A DNA stretch of 64,000 nt from JAUWGC01 sp963753055 (GCA_963753055.1 CAVWAP010000003.1:62001-126000), one strand, 5' to 3'. Positions 36,941 through 47,813 are shown, numbered from the stretch's first letter. The notes: generated by a model from the letters alone, not told the origin. Translations and numbers: made by a program.

Positions 36941-37696
36941 ATGAGTAATTCCCTGAGTTACAATATATTCTTCGAGTTTTACGAAGCATACAAATCCCAA
37001 GAATTTAAAAATATCAATCCTGAGGATGAAATAATCCGAAAGTTGGAGGAGAAACTGGAATCGACTGGCCAGTTTTTTCATGTTGCCGACTTGATCCAAT
37101 TACAAATATTGTATTGTTGCAGGAAATGTCATGCATTTTTCGGAATTAAGGATGACCATGTAGATCCATCAGTCTATATCAACAGGACTCATCCTGATGA
37201 TGTCAAACGATTCGGATTGGCCAGGAGCAAAGTTTTTAGGATGGCTTCGGACATGTACCATAACCGTAAGGAAAGGATGATTATTTCCAGCCACTACAAA
37301 ACCAGGAATGCCTCAGGTGGATATGTCGATATTCTTTACCAGCTTTGCCTCTTATATACTGAAAGCCCACATAAAACAGTTTATTCCATTCAAGTGTGCA
37401 CTGATGTATCCAAAATGCTAAGTGATCAATACGGGTATCATTATTATCTCGGTGACGATATCTCTCAATTTCGTTATCCGGATTCAGAGCTCCTAATGAC
37501 AGGAAATGTATTTTCCAAACGTGAATTTGAGATTATAAAATGTATTGCAGAGGGCATGGATAGCAAGGAAATCGCTGATAAACTATTTGTGAGTGTTCAC
37601 ACGGTCAATACCCATCGCCGAAATATCCTGGGAAAAACGATGAAAAGAAATACCCATGAGTTGGTAATAGAATTGCAGGAAAGAGGGGTGATATAA
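36941..37696 (+). CDS. LuxR-type transcriptional regulator with PAS-like sensor domain
   Basis: 251 aa. Residues about 50-165 resemble a PAS domain (FFGIKDDHVDPSVYINRTHP, then a YKTRNASGGYVDILY strand). The C-terminal LuxR/GerE helix-turn-helix is FSKREFEIIKCIAEGMDSKE and IADKLFVSVHTVNTHRRNIL. It probably switches genes in response to a small-molecule or redox signal. It is divergent from the Spy-like gene, which could be a target. Confidence 0.88.
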   Translation: MSNSLSYNIFFEFYEAYKSQEFKNINPEDEIIRKLEEKLESTGQFFHVADLIQLQILYCCRKCHAFFGIKDDHVDPSVYINRTHPDDVKRFGLARSKVFRMASDMYHNRKERMIISSHYKTRNASGGYVDILYQLCLLYTESPHKTVYSIQVCTDVSKMLSDQYGYHYYLGDDISQFRYPDSELLMTGNVFSKREFEIIKCIAEGMDSKEIADKLFVSVHTVNTHRRNILGKTMKRNTHELVIELQERGVI

Positions 37697-37751
37697 CTCA
37701 GAATATTACCGGCATCCGAAGAATAAAGAACAAAGCAATGTGCATGCTTTC

Positions 37752-38564
37752 TCAATCCATGTATCTTTTAGGGATAATGATTTTCACACCCAGGTTAAAG
37801 CCATACATCGTAAGGTTTAATCCAGATGTGGTTCCAACTTTTGTTTCCCCGATAAAATTAGTTCCATATGCTGAGAATCCAGCAATCAGGTCAATCAGGG
37901 GTGAAATGGTGTAGCCTACATTGATGGTTGCAGTCCATGAAAATGAAGATCCCACACCAAATCCTCCAATATCTGCTTTAAACATTAAGGGGACTCTTGG
38001 ATGTGGATAATAGAGTGTCCTCAAGCCAAGCACTGGATCCCAGAATTCAGCTCTTTCCTCTACGGATGTGGTATCCCGGATACCTTCAATAGCAATAGTT
38101 GTTTTAAAGCTATTGTACCGGAATCCCAGGTAGGGATCAATGATCAGCTTTTCACTTATTGGATTATGCATTCCAATTATTAAGCCGAAAAGATTCATTG
38201 CTAACTCAGGTTCGGCGATAATGGATTTGGTTTCCTGCGGGTTAGTCCAAAGCACTTTCTCAGATCCCAATTTGGTATAGACATAACTTGGCATGACAAA
38301 TACCTTACCCTTCGATACTTCAGCATTAATCATAAAAGCCCCTTTCAGGTTGCTGAGCAGGGTGGAAACAGGTACATTTGTACTTTTAGATAAGAAGGTC
38401 GTCTCAAGTTCTCCGCTGATCCAGGGTAGCCAAAGAAAAGGAGTTACCTGTACTGTCCATTTACCGGGATCACCATTGGGGTAATATATAGTTTCCTGGC
38501 ATAACCCTTTTAGTACTGGCGTGGTTAAAAATAATACCAGTAAAACAATTTTTATGTATTTCAT
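37752..38564 (-). CDS. outer-membrane beta-barrel protein of unknown function
   Basis: 270 aa. Signal peptide (about 1-22, ending GLCQ), then WTVQVTPFLWLPWISGELET, a motif common to small outer-membrane barrels, followed by alternating strands (IIDPYLGFRYNSFKTTIAIEG) and a C-terminal strand LTMYGFNLGVKIIIP. Function unknown. It stands alone on the minus strand. Confidence 0.75.
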   Translation of the reverse strand: MKYIKIVLLVLFLTTPVLKGLCQETIYYPNGDPGKWTVQVTPFLWLPWISGELETTFLSKSTNVPVSTLLSNLKGAFMINAEVSKGKVFVMPSYVYTKLGSEKVLWTNPQETKSIIAEPELAMNLFGLIIGMHNPISEKLIIDPYLGFRYNSFKTTIAIEGIRDTTSVEERAEFWDPVLGLRTLYYPHPRVPLMFKADIGGFGVGSSFSWTATINVGYTISPLIDLIAGFSAYGTNFIGETKVGTTSGLNLTMYGFNLGVKIIIPKRYMD

Positions 38565-38620
38565 ATGAGTTCTTTATTAAATCATAATTTGATACCAATC
38601 CCGATCAGCGTCAGGAAGTT

Positions 38621-38638
38621 CCCCTGCGAAGGCAGGGG
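38621..38638. repeat. palindromic element CCCCTGC-GAAG-GCAGGGG
   Basis: A perfect 7-bp GC-rich stem with a GAAG loop between two minus-strand genes. Its exact reverse complement is at 61565-61582. Confidence 0.8.
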
Positions 38639-38660
38639 TTGAGTGATTTATTTTTTAGGG

Positions 38661-39326
38661 TTATTGGACTCGAACCACGTAGTCTTTGTTAACAGAGTTG
38701 ATTATCGCCTTTTTAGCAGGCATATTCAATGAAGATTTTGAAACATGGCTGATGCCGGAGCTGAATTTATCATAAATAAGCTCGCCTTCCACAGTATCTT
38801 CACCAACAAAGCTGGAGAACTTCTTATAAAGAAATAATTTAGTTGCAGACTCCACCTTAATGGTCAGGTTGTCTCCTTTCATATAAACATCCTTAGCTGA
38901 AGCTTCAATGACACCATCATTTTCCTTAATATCAGCTTTGCCAAAGAAATCCAGGAGCTGGCCCTTGGTCATGAAGGCATAGGCAACGGCAACCTCAAGC
39001 GCTTTTTCCACATAATCTAAATTATCTTCTGCTGCGTTTTGCTGGATTCTACCCCTAACTCCGCTTTTCTGTTTTACAGTTGTTGAAGCATCAATATTCG
39101 TTGCCTCCAGCTTACCTTCCTCATCGAAGCTAAACTCGGATAAAGTAGTAAGCTTTTCAACTCCATCCACCGTAACCACGGAGGCTTTTTTCCACATAAA
39201 AGCCTTCAATTGTTCGGTATTGGTAGCATCTGCCTTGCTGATATCAAGGATAAGCTGGTCTCGGTCTACCTGTGCATATGCAGTTGCACAAATACCAAAT
39301 AAGGTAATTATTACTAGTTTTTTCAT
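38661..39326 (-). CDS. secreted protein of unknown function
   Basis: 221 aa. Signal peptide (about 1-19, ending AYAQ). The mature part is a mixed fold with LTTLSEFSFDEEGKLEATNI near 60 and NLTIKVESATKLFLYKKF near 153. No family recognised. It lies just downstream of the broken sulfatase on the same strand. Confidence 0.65.
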   Translation of the reverse strand: MKKLVIITLFGICATAYAQVDRDQLILDISKADATNTEQLKAFMWKKASVVTVDGVEKLTTLSEFSFDEEGKLEATNIDASTTVKQKSGVRGRIQQNAAEDNLDYVEKALEVAVAYAFMTKGQLLDFFGKADIKENDGVIEASAKDVYMKGDNLTIKVESATKLFLYKKFSSFVGEDTVEGELIYDKFSSGISHVSKSSLNMPAKKAIINSVNKDYVVRVQ

Positions 39327-39348
39327 ATTAAAAATTTTTATTGGTTTA

Positions 39349-41734
39349 CTATTTCACTTCAACTGTCACTTTCGGAATTTTTCCGGTAAAACTGTGATTT
39401 TTTTTCTGAGCCAATTGTTTCAACAACAGGAGTTGCCAGGTCAATACCCACATCTGCTGTTTCATCGGCTGAGAAAATCATTGGTTGGGTACGTTCTATC
39501 CTGCCTTCTCCTACTTTTTCACCATTGATATAAATAGTTCCGTTTCCGCCTTTTGCCAGGACCACCTCCATCATAAGCAAAATCAAATTTGATGGTTGAT
39601 TTTCCGGCAGGTAGCTTTTTAGATGATTCTATGGTAAACCGCTGAAGCCCAAGGAAATTATAATCGTAAGCAGGAATCCCATTGTACACATACAATGCCC
39701 AACCTCCGAAACGGCCAGCCTGTGCAATGACAATTCCATGGCCTCCATCTTTCGGAACATCAACCTCAGCAGTAATTGTAAAGGATTTATTATTAATGAG
39801 AGGAAGGTATTTTCCGTCATTCCTGTCATCCCTTCAGCCAGTGTAATCGATGTTCCGCCTTCCATAATATCTGGTCTGCCAACAGTCTCAGCATTAAATC
39901 GTTCCATTACACGATCATCAATAGGTAATACATGGTATTTTTCACCCTCTTTCATAAACAGGTCCTGCAATTCTTTTAGTTTTTCAGGATGTTCTTCTGA
40001 AAGGTCATTTGCATAGACTGAAGTCCTTCATTTACATTATACAACTCCCAGATATCCTCAGCCAATGGTCTCTCGGGGTTCATTTCCCATGGTGCCCGGT
40101 GAATGGTCCTGGCCAGCCAGCCATCTTTGTACATGGCACGGTTACCAAACATTTCAAAATATTGTTGTGTATGCTGATCGGTCAGCATTGGCATCATTAA
40201 ACGAATACAGCATACTTGTTCCAGCTCATAGGAACCTGCTTAACACCATTCACTTCAACAGGTTCAGGCAACCCGGCAGCTTCAAGTATTGTAGGTGCCA
40301 CATCAATCACATGATGGAATTGTGTACGCAGTTCACCTTTTGACTTTGATGCCTTTGGGCCAGTGAACGGCCATGCCAACTTTTGTTCCGCCATAATCAG
40401 AACCCATTTGTTTGGTCCATTTATAAGGTGTGTCAAACATCACTGCCCAACCTGCTGCCATATGTGGATAGGTTTCAGGGCCTCCCCATTCATCCATCTT
40501 CTTCAGCATATCTTCTACTTTTTCCTGTACACCATTAAAATAGGTCATTTCGCTGAACATACCATTGCGGCCACCTTCGGCACTGGTACCATTATCACCA
40601 TAAACAAAAAAGATCAGTGTATTATCCAGTTCACCCATTTCTTCAATTGCTTCAACCAGTCGTCCAACTTCATAATCCGTCATATCAATATAATGCTGCA
40701 AAAACTTCTGCCTGGTGTTTAAACAATGTTTTTTCATCATCAGTCAGGTCATCCCAGTTTGGAATAGCAGTAGGTTTTTCAGTAAGATTGGTTCCTTCAG
40801 GTGAAATACCGTTTGCAATCTGGCGTGCCAGGATCTCTTCACGCATTTTATCCCATCCCTCTTCAAATTCACCTTTATGTTTTTCAATATACTCTTTTGG
40901 AACATGATGTGGTGCATGTGTTGCACCCGGTGCATAATAAACAAAGAATGGTTTTTCAGGTTGCAGTGCATTTTGAAATTTCATCCAGTCAACTGCTTTG
41001 ATCGGTCATATCTTCCAGGAAATGATAATCGGGATCTTCAGGTAATTCAACAGGTGTTGTACCATCATAAATAAATGGTGCCCACTGGTTGGTTTCTCCA
41101 CCAAGAAAGCCATAGAACTTATCAAATCCCCATTTGGTCCTGTTGGCCAGCGGGTGTAAGGACCTGCCATATTTGCTTCCCAGGCAGCCAGTTCATGCCA
41201 TTTACCAAATGCAGCTGTGCTGTAGCCATTCAACCGTAGCATTTCAGCAACAGGAGCGACATCTTGCGGGATAGAACCGGTGTTTCCCGGGAATGCAGTT
41301 CCGGTTTCAATGATAGATCCCATGTTGTTTTGATGATGGTTACGGCCACTTTTTAATGCTGCACGTGTAGGTGAACAAACTGCGGTAGTGTGGAAATTGT
41401 TATAATACACATCCTTCACTGGCCATTTTGTCAAATGTTGGTGTATTGACCGGCCCACCAAATTTGCTTGTGCCGGCAAAACCCAGGTCATCAATCAAAA
41501 CAAGCAATACATTTGGTGCATCTTTCGGTGCTTTAACCTCGAAATGAGGTGGAGGTGTTGCATTCCGCACATCCAATTCAGAATAAAGAGGGGGTGTTGG
41601 TTCTTTGATTGGTAACACAGTACGGTCGATTGCCTGTGCCTTTTTCAGCTACTGTGGTTTTCTTGGTTTCCAGTTGTTGACAGGAGACCGGGAAATTATT
41701 GTCATACGGAATATAACAAGAATAGATTTTTCAT
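39349..41734 (-). pseudogene. arylsulfatase, multiply frameshifted
   Basis: Reading minus-strand fragments in order restores one sulfatase of about 790 residues: start MKNLFLLYSV at 41734, lipobox-like VSCQQ, then APNVLLVLIDDLGFAGTSKF, the sulfatase signature TTAVCSPTRAALKSG (CxPxR, with the Cys that becomes formylglycine), a PEKPFFVYYAPGATHAPHH segment, and a C-terminal PMIFSADETADVGIDLATPV strand ending KIPKVTVEVK-stop. At least eight frame changes separate the pieces, so no full product is made as sequenced. Conserved residues survive on both sides of each break, so the breaks are recent or are assembly errors. The matching FGE-type activator is not obvious nearby. Confidence 0.88.
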
Positions 41735-41914
41735 AGGTATAGTATTATTTTCATTTCTAATATGGAACTCAAAAAATTATGATGAGAATATTTTTATAAA
41801 TTTACGACATACTGGCATCTACATAGATACTAATCAATAGGTAATTCGGGGACTTTAGTAACTTTGTGTTTGAGTTGGCTGAAGCCCTAGATTAATAAAA
41901 GCCAATTACTTATT

Positions 41915-42196
41915 ATGAAAAAACGCATTTTTACTTTCATGTACTTGATTATCTTTCAACTACTTATGGACAATGGGTTCCTCTTGCTGCACTTAATGCT
42001 CAATATTTCCCAGTGGATTTTCTTGTTTCAGGTCATGGATGGGTTTCGGGGCAGAGTGTCGGATGTTTATATTAATTCCTATGAAAAAATTCACACCATC
42101 AGTATAATGAATGCATTGGGTGAAACGTTATACCATGAGCATTCAATTAATCAGGCATTTATTATATTAGAATTGACAGTTCAGTCAGAAAGGTAG
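41915..42196 (+). pseudogene. remnant of a T9SS-exported protein
   Basis: 93 codons. The frame starts with a signal-peptide-like MKKRIFTFMYLIIFQLL. It ends SDVYINSYEKIHTISIMNAL followed by GETLYHEH, which resembles the end of a T9SS type A sorting domain. The DNA between them reads better in another frame (GQWVPLAALNAQYF, VSGHGWVSGQSVG). I read it as an internally deleted, frameshifted gene, not a genuine small protein. Confidence 0.55.
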
Positions 42197-42246
42197 TCAG
42201 GCTACAGTGAAATATTCGTTTTGATTGTAATCAATTTTTACGAACT

Positions 42247-43053
42247 ATGAAAAAGATTAAGATTTTACCTCTGATATTATTGATATCATTCAATATTCAA
42301 GCACAGATAGAAAGTGAAGACAAGTCTCAATCGACGGAGATCAATGCGATACCTTATGACGGTAGTTTTATGAGATTTGAACCCGGATTCAGTGAAGCAA
42401 GGAAAGCTGGTGTCGTAGGTGAAAAAGTTACACTTGTTGATGTAGGTTATTACTTCATTTTTGAAAGTGAAAGGGCAGTGGAAAACAATAAATTCATCAA
42501 TGCTGAAGAAGCCCACAAGTTCAGGAATAAAACATTTGTTATTATTGATTACAACTACAAAGCACCCGATGATATACTGACCATTAAAAATGAAAGTGGT
42601 ACTTTCTTCTGGAAGGTGAGTGATTTAAGCACTTATGTTTTCAACAGGTATCTTGAAACGCTGAAAGACGATCTAGAGGGAAAGTCATTTATCCCCTTAT
42701 ATGATGATGAGGAACTCAGATCCATAGATGGCCAGGTCCTGGCATTTAACGCTGATCAAACATATCTAATCAACAAGGTAAGATTTACCAGCATTAAGCG
42801 CAAGTACAGGGTTGTTTTAACGATCAATGGAACATATCATTTTGTTTATCCTACCGGTGAAAGTGAACAACCAGGAAAGTACAGCGGTGACATTTATGAG
42901 CGGCATAAGAACTGGATCAACATTCAATCCAATGAGCCAAATCCCAGCGAAGTCACTTTGATTGAAGAAAAAACCTACAGGAAATTTGCCGAGCAAAAAA
43001 AAGACATCATTAACGATATAAGAGGCAGAAAAGTCAAGGTAGAGCATGACTAG
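42247..43053 (+). CDS. secreted protein of unknown function
   Basis: 268 aa with a signal peptide (about 1-19, ending FNIQAQ) and an intact frame, unlike its neighbours. Soluble, with many charged residues and segments such as VVEHNK-free TLVDVGYYFIFESERAVENN near residue 63 and a basic tail (RGRKVKVEHD). No known domain recognised. It may be a surviving accessory gene in the decayed zone. Confidence 0.65.
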   Translation: MKKIKILPLILLISFNIQAQIESEDKSQSTEINAIPYDGSFMRFEPGFSEARKAGVVGEKVTLVDVGYYFIFESERAVENNKFINAEEAHKFRNKTFVIIDYNYKAPDDILTIKNESGTFFWKVSDLSTYVFNRYLETLKDDLEGKSFIPLYDDEELRSIDGQVLAFNADQTYLINKVRFTSIKRKYRVVLTINGTYHFVYPTGESEQPGKYSGDIYERHKNWINIQSNEPNPSEVTLIEEKTYRKFAEQKKDIINDIRGRKVKVEHD

Positions 43054-43162
43054 CAGTTTTCACAAATGTCCTGATCCTTTTATGTGTTTTAAGACTTTCA
43101 ATTTGTTTCTCCATGTTTTCAATACTCATAGATTATATATAAATGATTTATGGCGCAAAATT

Positions 43163-43663
43163 TTACAGTATATCAAAAATCCTAACCTTGAAAAATAATT
43201 TTGCAATGGCATTGCTCAAAGCAATGGTTTCTCCAATCATCCATATCGGTAACAATAAAAAAAATTGCCATTTCCTGACCCAGTAAGCATGCCTGCTTCT
43301 TTTTGTAAATAATAAGTAAAGGAATAAAAGAATAAAACCTGTAAATCCCACCATTGATAAGGAAACATGAACGTTGAACAACGCACTGTACCAGGGAACA
43401 GAAGCGGATTCGAAATTATGCGAAGTTGGCGTAATTTTTAATGAAGCAAGCGTTGCAGTAACCGCATCAATAACAATAGCGAACCCTAAAAAGAAAAGGT
43501 ATCTATTTTTATCCTTGTAAAACCGATAACTGCCAACAATATATAATCCAAGGGCCAGAAATGCCAGAAAGATGTTGATCAAGCAGACTGGATTAAAATC
43601 CATATTGCTGTACATTACAGTTAATAATGCTAGAAAGATAATAATAACTTGCAAATAATCCAA
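43163..43663 (-). CDS. small integral membrane protein of unknown function
   Basis: 166 aa with four or five membrane segments (about 4-20, 25-45, 53-72, 98-120 and 134-155). The loop between the third and fourth is about 20 residues. No family recognised. The frame is intact. Confidence 0.6.
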   Translation of the reverse strand: MDYLQVIIIFLALLTVMYSNMDFNPVCLINIFLAFLALGLYIVGSYRFYKDKNRYLFFLGFAIVIDAVTATLASLKITPTSHNFESASVPWYSALFNVHVSLSMVGFTGFILLFLYLLFTKRSRHAYWVRKWQFFLLLPIWMIGETIALSNAIAKLFFKVRIFDIL

Positions 43664-43733
43664 AAACAGCCAGATGCTTTGTCATGCAAAGCTTCCGTTG
43701 CCTTCACCCCAAGGGGGCTTGCCAGCAATGCTG

Positions 43734-43831
43734 AGTTCCCTCGTCGCTGCGCTCCTCGGGATAACTTCAACCATGGTTTTTCATTGCGCTTCGCTTATGA
43801 AAAACCGGTCTAGTTACTTTCCGATACAAAA
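43734..43831 (-). repeat. att-like direct repeat, distal copy (mnmE 3'-end duplicate plus 80 bp)
   Basis: About 96% identical to 47943-48041 in the same orientation. On the minus strand it starts TTTTGTATCGGAAAGTAA, which encodes FCIGK-stop, the end of MnmE, with silent changes relative to the real gene. It continues with an 80-bp stretch containing the hairpin GGTTTTTCAT / ATGAAAAACC. The 43664-43979 gap between genes holds nothing else I recognise. Confidence 0.85.
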
Positions 43832-43979
43832 AGTTGTAATCTAATGTAGATAAGGGCTTCAGGAGGGTTCAGCGTAAAATACACTGATGTCAGGGGTGTG
43901 AAATGATAAGAAAAGCATAAGAAAGTCCACTGTACTTGGAAATTCATTTGGTTATTCCATCTTCACCAACCTTTTCCTT

Positions 43980-45322
43980 TCAATCCTTGATACAACGAAC
44001 TGAGTAATAAAAACTTTTATTAATATTGCTGCGTTCTGATGTAGCATCGAAATAATAAAATGTACGCTTCCAACCTGTGTTAGAACTAATGATGGCTTCC
44101 GAACAGCTCCAAAAAGTACCACGCACTTCAATGTCCTCGAATTTAAAACCATTATCATAGTAACCCCTCCACCAGGTAAAGCCGTGAAGCCTGTAATGTT
44201 ATCACCCCAGTCTATTTCCCAACCATCTTCACTTTTCAAATGTTTACCTGCATCAAACCCACGATTACCAAGATGATTCCATATAGTATCACCAATCCCA
44301 TGATGCCTGTCTGCAACGCCTTCAAGGATTTTCCACTCGTTGTCGCTTGGTATATGCCAGCCATCCGGACAAATCCCCTGCACCCCACTAGGGACATTGT
44401 AACTGCTTGCCTCGCCGTTCATCATGGCTTCCCAATTATAAAGCCGGCCATATTTTTCACAATTGGCAGGATCATTATCATAGCAAAGACTACCGGTTTC
44501 TATATCCCAGTTGAGATTCTCTTTCATCCAACATTGATCCCCAATTTTGACCGTATTATAGGTTTGACCATACCATGTGATAGTAGGTGTCCCTGGGCAT
44601 GGTCCGGTAATAATTGAAGTTATAAACGATATATTGTATCCATACCCTGTCCCTAGATCATTTGTGGCGTATGCTTTTGTATAATACCTTTTATTCATTT
44701 CCAAACCCGTCAGTTCACTGATAAATGTACCTGGCCCAGTTCCATCTTCTGTATGTGGATCATAAATAGTAGGATTCATATTCTGACTCCAGATGACCCC
44801 ACGACTGCTAACATTAGAACTACCTACATCTGTAACCTCTCCACCACCAGTTGCACTTGATGGTGTGATCTTAATAACAGAATCAGTAGTAACCGTTGGA
44901 ACCTCACCACTAGAAGGTGAAACAACTAATGGTAAAGTGCTTAGGCCCACTTTACCATCAGTGTCACGAACTTTTAAAGTAACGTTATAACTCCCTGCAA
45001 CAGAATACATATGCATTTCAAAATTAATGGTTGAAAGTGGTGTATCCCAAACGCCATCTCCTTCCCAATCCCAAGATACTTGAAGCAAGGAGTCTGGGGT
45101 GCCAGTGGTACCGCCACTTGGGTCATAGGAACCAGAAGCATCAACTTGAAACCATGCAGTAGTTGTTCCAGTGGTAGGATAGATTGTAAAAAGGGCGACT
45201 GAATAGGATATGTTGGTATATTTCCTACCGAGGCGGTTCCTTTTTCTTAAGACAGGACGTTATAGTAAACATTATTAGAATTGTTGAAATGTAAAAAATA
45301 ATGCTATTAAATCTTTTTTCAT
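43980..45322 (-). pseudogene. PKD / FISUMP lipoprotein, frameshifted
   Basis: The start at 45322 gives MKKDLIALFF, and after a shift in a T run MFTITSC (lipobox) and LKKKEPP. Further shifts restore AWFQVDASGSYDPSGGTTGT, then the longest open piece (45088 to about 44165): a PKD-like domain (SWDWEGDGVWDT), a fibronectin-like region, and a FISUMP domain (CPGTPTITWYGQTYNTVKIG, CPDGWHIPSDNEWKILEG). A last shift at about 44165 restores FWSCSEAIIS and SVRCIKD-stop. At least three frame changes. Such lipoproteins are surface proteins of unknown role. Confidence 0.82.
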
Positions 45323-45421
45323 AATTCTATTGATTAGGTTTATAACAGGTAAACAAAGCAATCTGGCAGCATAGACACTTCAATGGTCGGATAGGGAAAT
45401 AAAGATAGGGAAAATCTGCTA

Positions 45422-45442
45422 GCGCGCGTCTGTGACGCGTGC
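45422..45442. repeat. REP sequence, left of RAYT
   Basis: A 21-base GC-rich word, GCGCGCGTC-TGT-GACGCGTGC, able to form a short hairpin. Its exact reverse complement is at 46136-46156, on the other side of the transposase remnant. Confidence 0.85.
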
Positions 45443-45512
45443 AAAAATGTGGCGCATTTTAAACGCGCGTGTAATATCAATACGTAACTAGCTGATGGGA
45501 TTCTTCAATGAT

Positions 45513-46036
45513 TCAATAAAAATCTAAACCGGTATAATTTCTGGCCGAACTGAAAAGATATTCTTCTGCATTTTCCACGATCATCTCCTGCACAGGATTG
45601 TTATGTATATAATTCAATTTAGTATAAAAAAATGCCGAGCTGTAAATCACTTCAGCATGATTGCCATCCTGCCAGAATTTATACTTTTTAATTCTTTTTA
45701 GATGCCTGCCGGCATATTCAAAGTAGTAGCAGCCACTCCTTCCTGCTTTCAGGCTCTTCTTCGATTTGCTGAATGATTTTCCTGGAGGTGTATTTCTTAA
45801 AATCTCTTAAAATAGCCGATAAATCCATGCTTCCCGCTGAACGAGCTATCAAATGCAAGTGGCTGGGCATCAGGCACCACGAAAATATCTCTAGTCCTTT
45901 GTGCTTTTGACAGTATTCCAGTGATTTAACAATGGCCATTTTGTGGTTCTTAGTGAAAAACATCTACCTACCCCACTACAGTTAGTGTAAGGAAGTATGC
46001 CTTATCTTTTTCAAGCATCTTATATTTATCCGACAT
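45513..46036 (-). pseudogene. REP-associated tyrosine transposase (RAYT, Y1_Tnp), broken
   Basis: Start MSDKYKMLEKDKAYFLTLTV at 46036, then TAG where the family has Trp, and a frame change in a T run that restores TKNHKMAIVKSLEYCQKHKG. The catalytic motif is MPSHLHLI (HUH type, HxH), followed by FKKYTSRKII with the tyrosine region. Another shift at about 45718 restores YAGRHLKRIKKYKFWQDGNH and NYIHNNPVQEMIV before the stop at 45513. RAYTs are domesticated transposases that process REP elements, and REPs in inverted orientation flank this one. At least two frameshifts and one nonsense codon make it inactive as sequenced. Confidence 0.85.
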
Positions 46037-46393
46037 AATTAAAATATCAGTTTCTAATTATTAGTACATTTATTTTGAAAATGTCACACTTTTTGGTAGT
46101 TTTTCTCTTGCTCGTCAGGAGACGAGCGACATGCGGCACGCGTCACAGACGCGCGCCAGCGAGTGGGAAGATGATTAAGATTGATTGAGCGATATAGCGA
46201 TTGGACGGTCGGACATATTTTGATTTATTAAATCGCCATATCGAAAAACGTCAAATCGACAATCGTCAAATCCAACCTATTGACTAACCTCCTGTAATTC
46301 ATTATCTTTACAGGACTATTAACGTTCTTAAAAGAACTTCTTTCCTACCAGATACTCTGCATACTCAATTATTAACTGTTAAAAAGTGGAGCT
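46037..46393. other. intergenic region with REP copy and degenerate repeats
   Basis: This 357-base gap holds the right REP sequence, an adjacent hairpin GCTCGTC-AGGA-GACGAGC (46110-46127), and from about 46190 degenerate words such as CGATATAGCGATT and AAATCGCCATATCG. No gene seen. Confidence 0.6.
46136..46156. repeat. REP sequence, right of RAYT (inverted copy)
   Basis: Exact reverse complement of 45422-45442. The pair brackets the RAYT remnant, 693 bases apart, in the inverted arrangement typical of RAYT/REP loci. Confidence 0.85.
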
Positions 46394-47813
46394 ATGAAAA
46401 AATTTATACTCCTTGTTGGTATCTTGGCTTGCCTGCAAATAAAAACATTTCCACAACAATTCTCCTCAAGTCCATTTCTCGATTCAATAATTCAACAAAA
46501 AATGGCCTCCGGACATGTTCCAGGCCTGTGACGTATAGTTAAAGATGAGCACATCAGGTGGATCGGTACTTATGGTCAGGCATATTTTGATCCGGATATA
46601 CTGGTTAACACATATACACTTTTCATGCTTGCCTCCGTCTCGAAAACAACAACCGTCACAGCACTTATGCAGCTCTGGGAGGATGGCCTGTTCGACCTGG
46701 ATGATGACATCAATGATTATTTGCCATTTGAAATTCACAATCCATATTATCCTGACGACACTATTACCTTTAGGATGCTTTGTACCCACACCTCGGCCAT
46801 TAGGGATAACTTGGGATCTTATGACTTATTACTGGGGCATGGATTCCCCCATTCCTCTCGGTCAATATCTTTACGATTATATGCATCCGGATGGTGCAAA
46901 TTATTCCCCTGGTTTAAATTATTTCAACCTGAAACCTGGAACATCTTTTAACTATTGCAATAATGCTGTTGCGCTATTGGGCTATCTGATTGAGGTGATA
47001 GGAGATTCTACCTTCTCTTACCAAACCCAAAAGGGGATTTTTGAACCCCTTGAAATGAATGAAACATCCTGGTTTATTTCGGAACTTGACAGCATGAATT
47101 TTGCCATGCCATACTACTGGAACACTACCACTTATGTGCCATATGGTCATTTTAGCTACAGTGATTATCCGGCAGGGGCACTTCGTACCAGCGTTGATCA
47201 GCTTGCAAAATTTCTGATGTGCTATATGGAGGGTGGAACTTATCAGGGGCAACAAATCTTACAGGGGTCAACAATTGAAATGATGCTCACCCCCCAGGTT
47301 CCACAAATATATCCTAATATAGGCTTAATCTGGTTTCGATCAAGTTCTGGTAACAGGGACCTGTGGGGGCATACCGGGGAGATATCGGCGTCCGTACATT
47401 GTTCAGCTTTTGCCAGGATGAAAATACCGGGGTTGTCATACTTACCAATGGTGAAAACAACAACACAAACGAGCAGATTGAAGATGTCCTATATCAATAT
47501 GCCGAAGACTCCATTATCACAACATTAACAGTGGAACTTTATTCAGAATTAAATACTATTAAAGTTGATCTCTCTCCCAACCCCTTCACCACCTTCAACA
47601 ACCCTCTCCTACACCCTTGACGAGCCTGAGAATATACGATTTTACAGTTTACAATGTACAATCTCAGATTGTCTTTGAGATGCAGGAAAAGCTGGGAAAA
47701 GGTGAGCAACAAATACAATGGAGCGCTGAAGGACTACCTGCTGGGATGTATTACTTCAGGATTCAGGCTGGAGAAGAAGGTTGGCTCGGGGAAAAATGGT
47801 GAAGATGGAATGA
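46394..47813 (+). pseudogene. serine beta-lactamase-like hydrolase with T9SS sorting domain, frameshifted
   Basis: Start MKKFILLVGILACLQIKTFP (signal peptide) at 46394, an in-frame TGA at about 46528, then MLASVSKTTTVTALMQLWED, where SVSK is the SxxK nucleophile motif. After a shift near 46810 come YCNNAVALLGYLIE (YxN motif) and GHTGE near 47380. Further shifts restore ENTGVVILTNGENNN and a T9SS type A domain (VDLSPNPF ... FTVYNVQSQIVFEMQ ... GLPAGMYYFRIQAGEE) ending KMVKME-stop. At least five lesions; all motifs of an exported class C-like serine hydrolase are still readable across frames. Confidence 0.85.

Noticed and set aside
40009..40722. Plus-strand frames in the sulfatase region
   Set aside because: They are antisense to the broken sulfatase and contain no recognisable domain or signal.
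39349..41734. Programmed frameshifting in the sulfatase
   Set aside because: At least eight shifts of both signs with no common slippery site; decay or sequence error explains them better.
46526..46531. In-frame TGA in the serine hydrolase as selenocysteine
   Set aside because: The gene has several other frame breaks and there is no selenocysteine insertion element visible; the TGA does not replace a catalytic residue.
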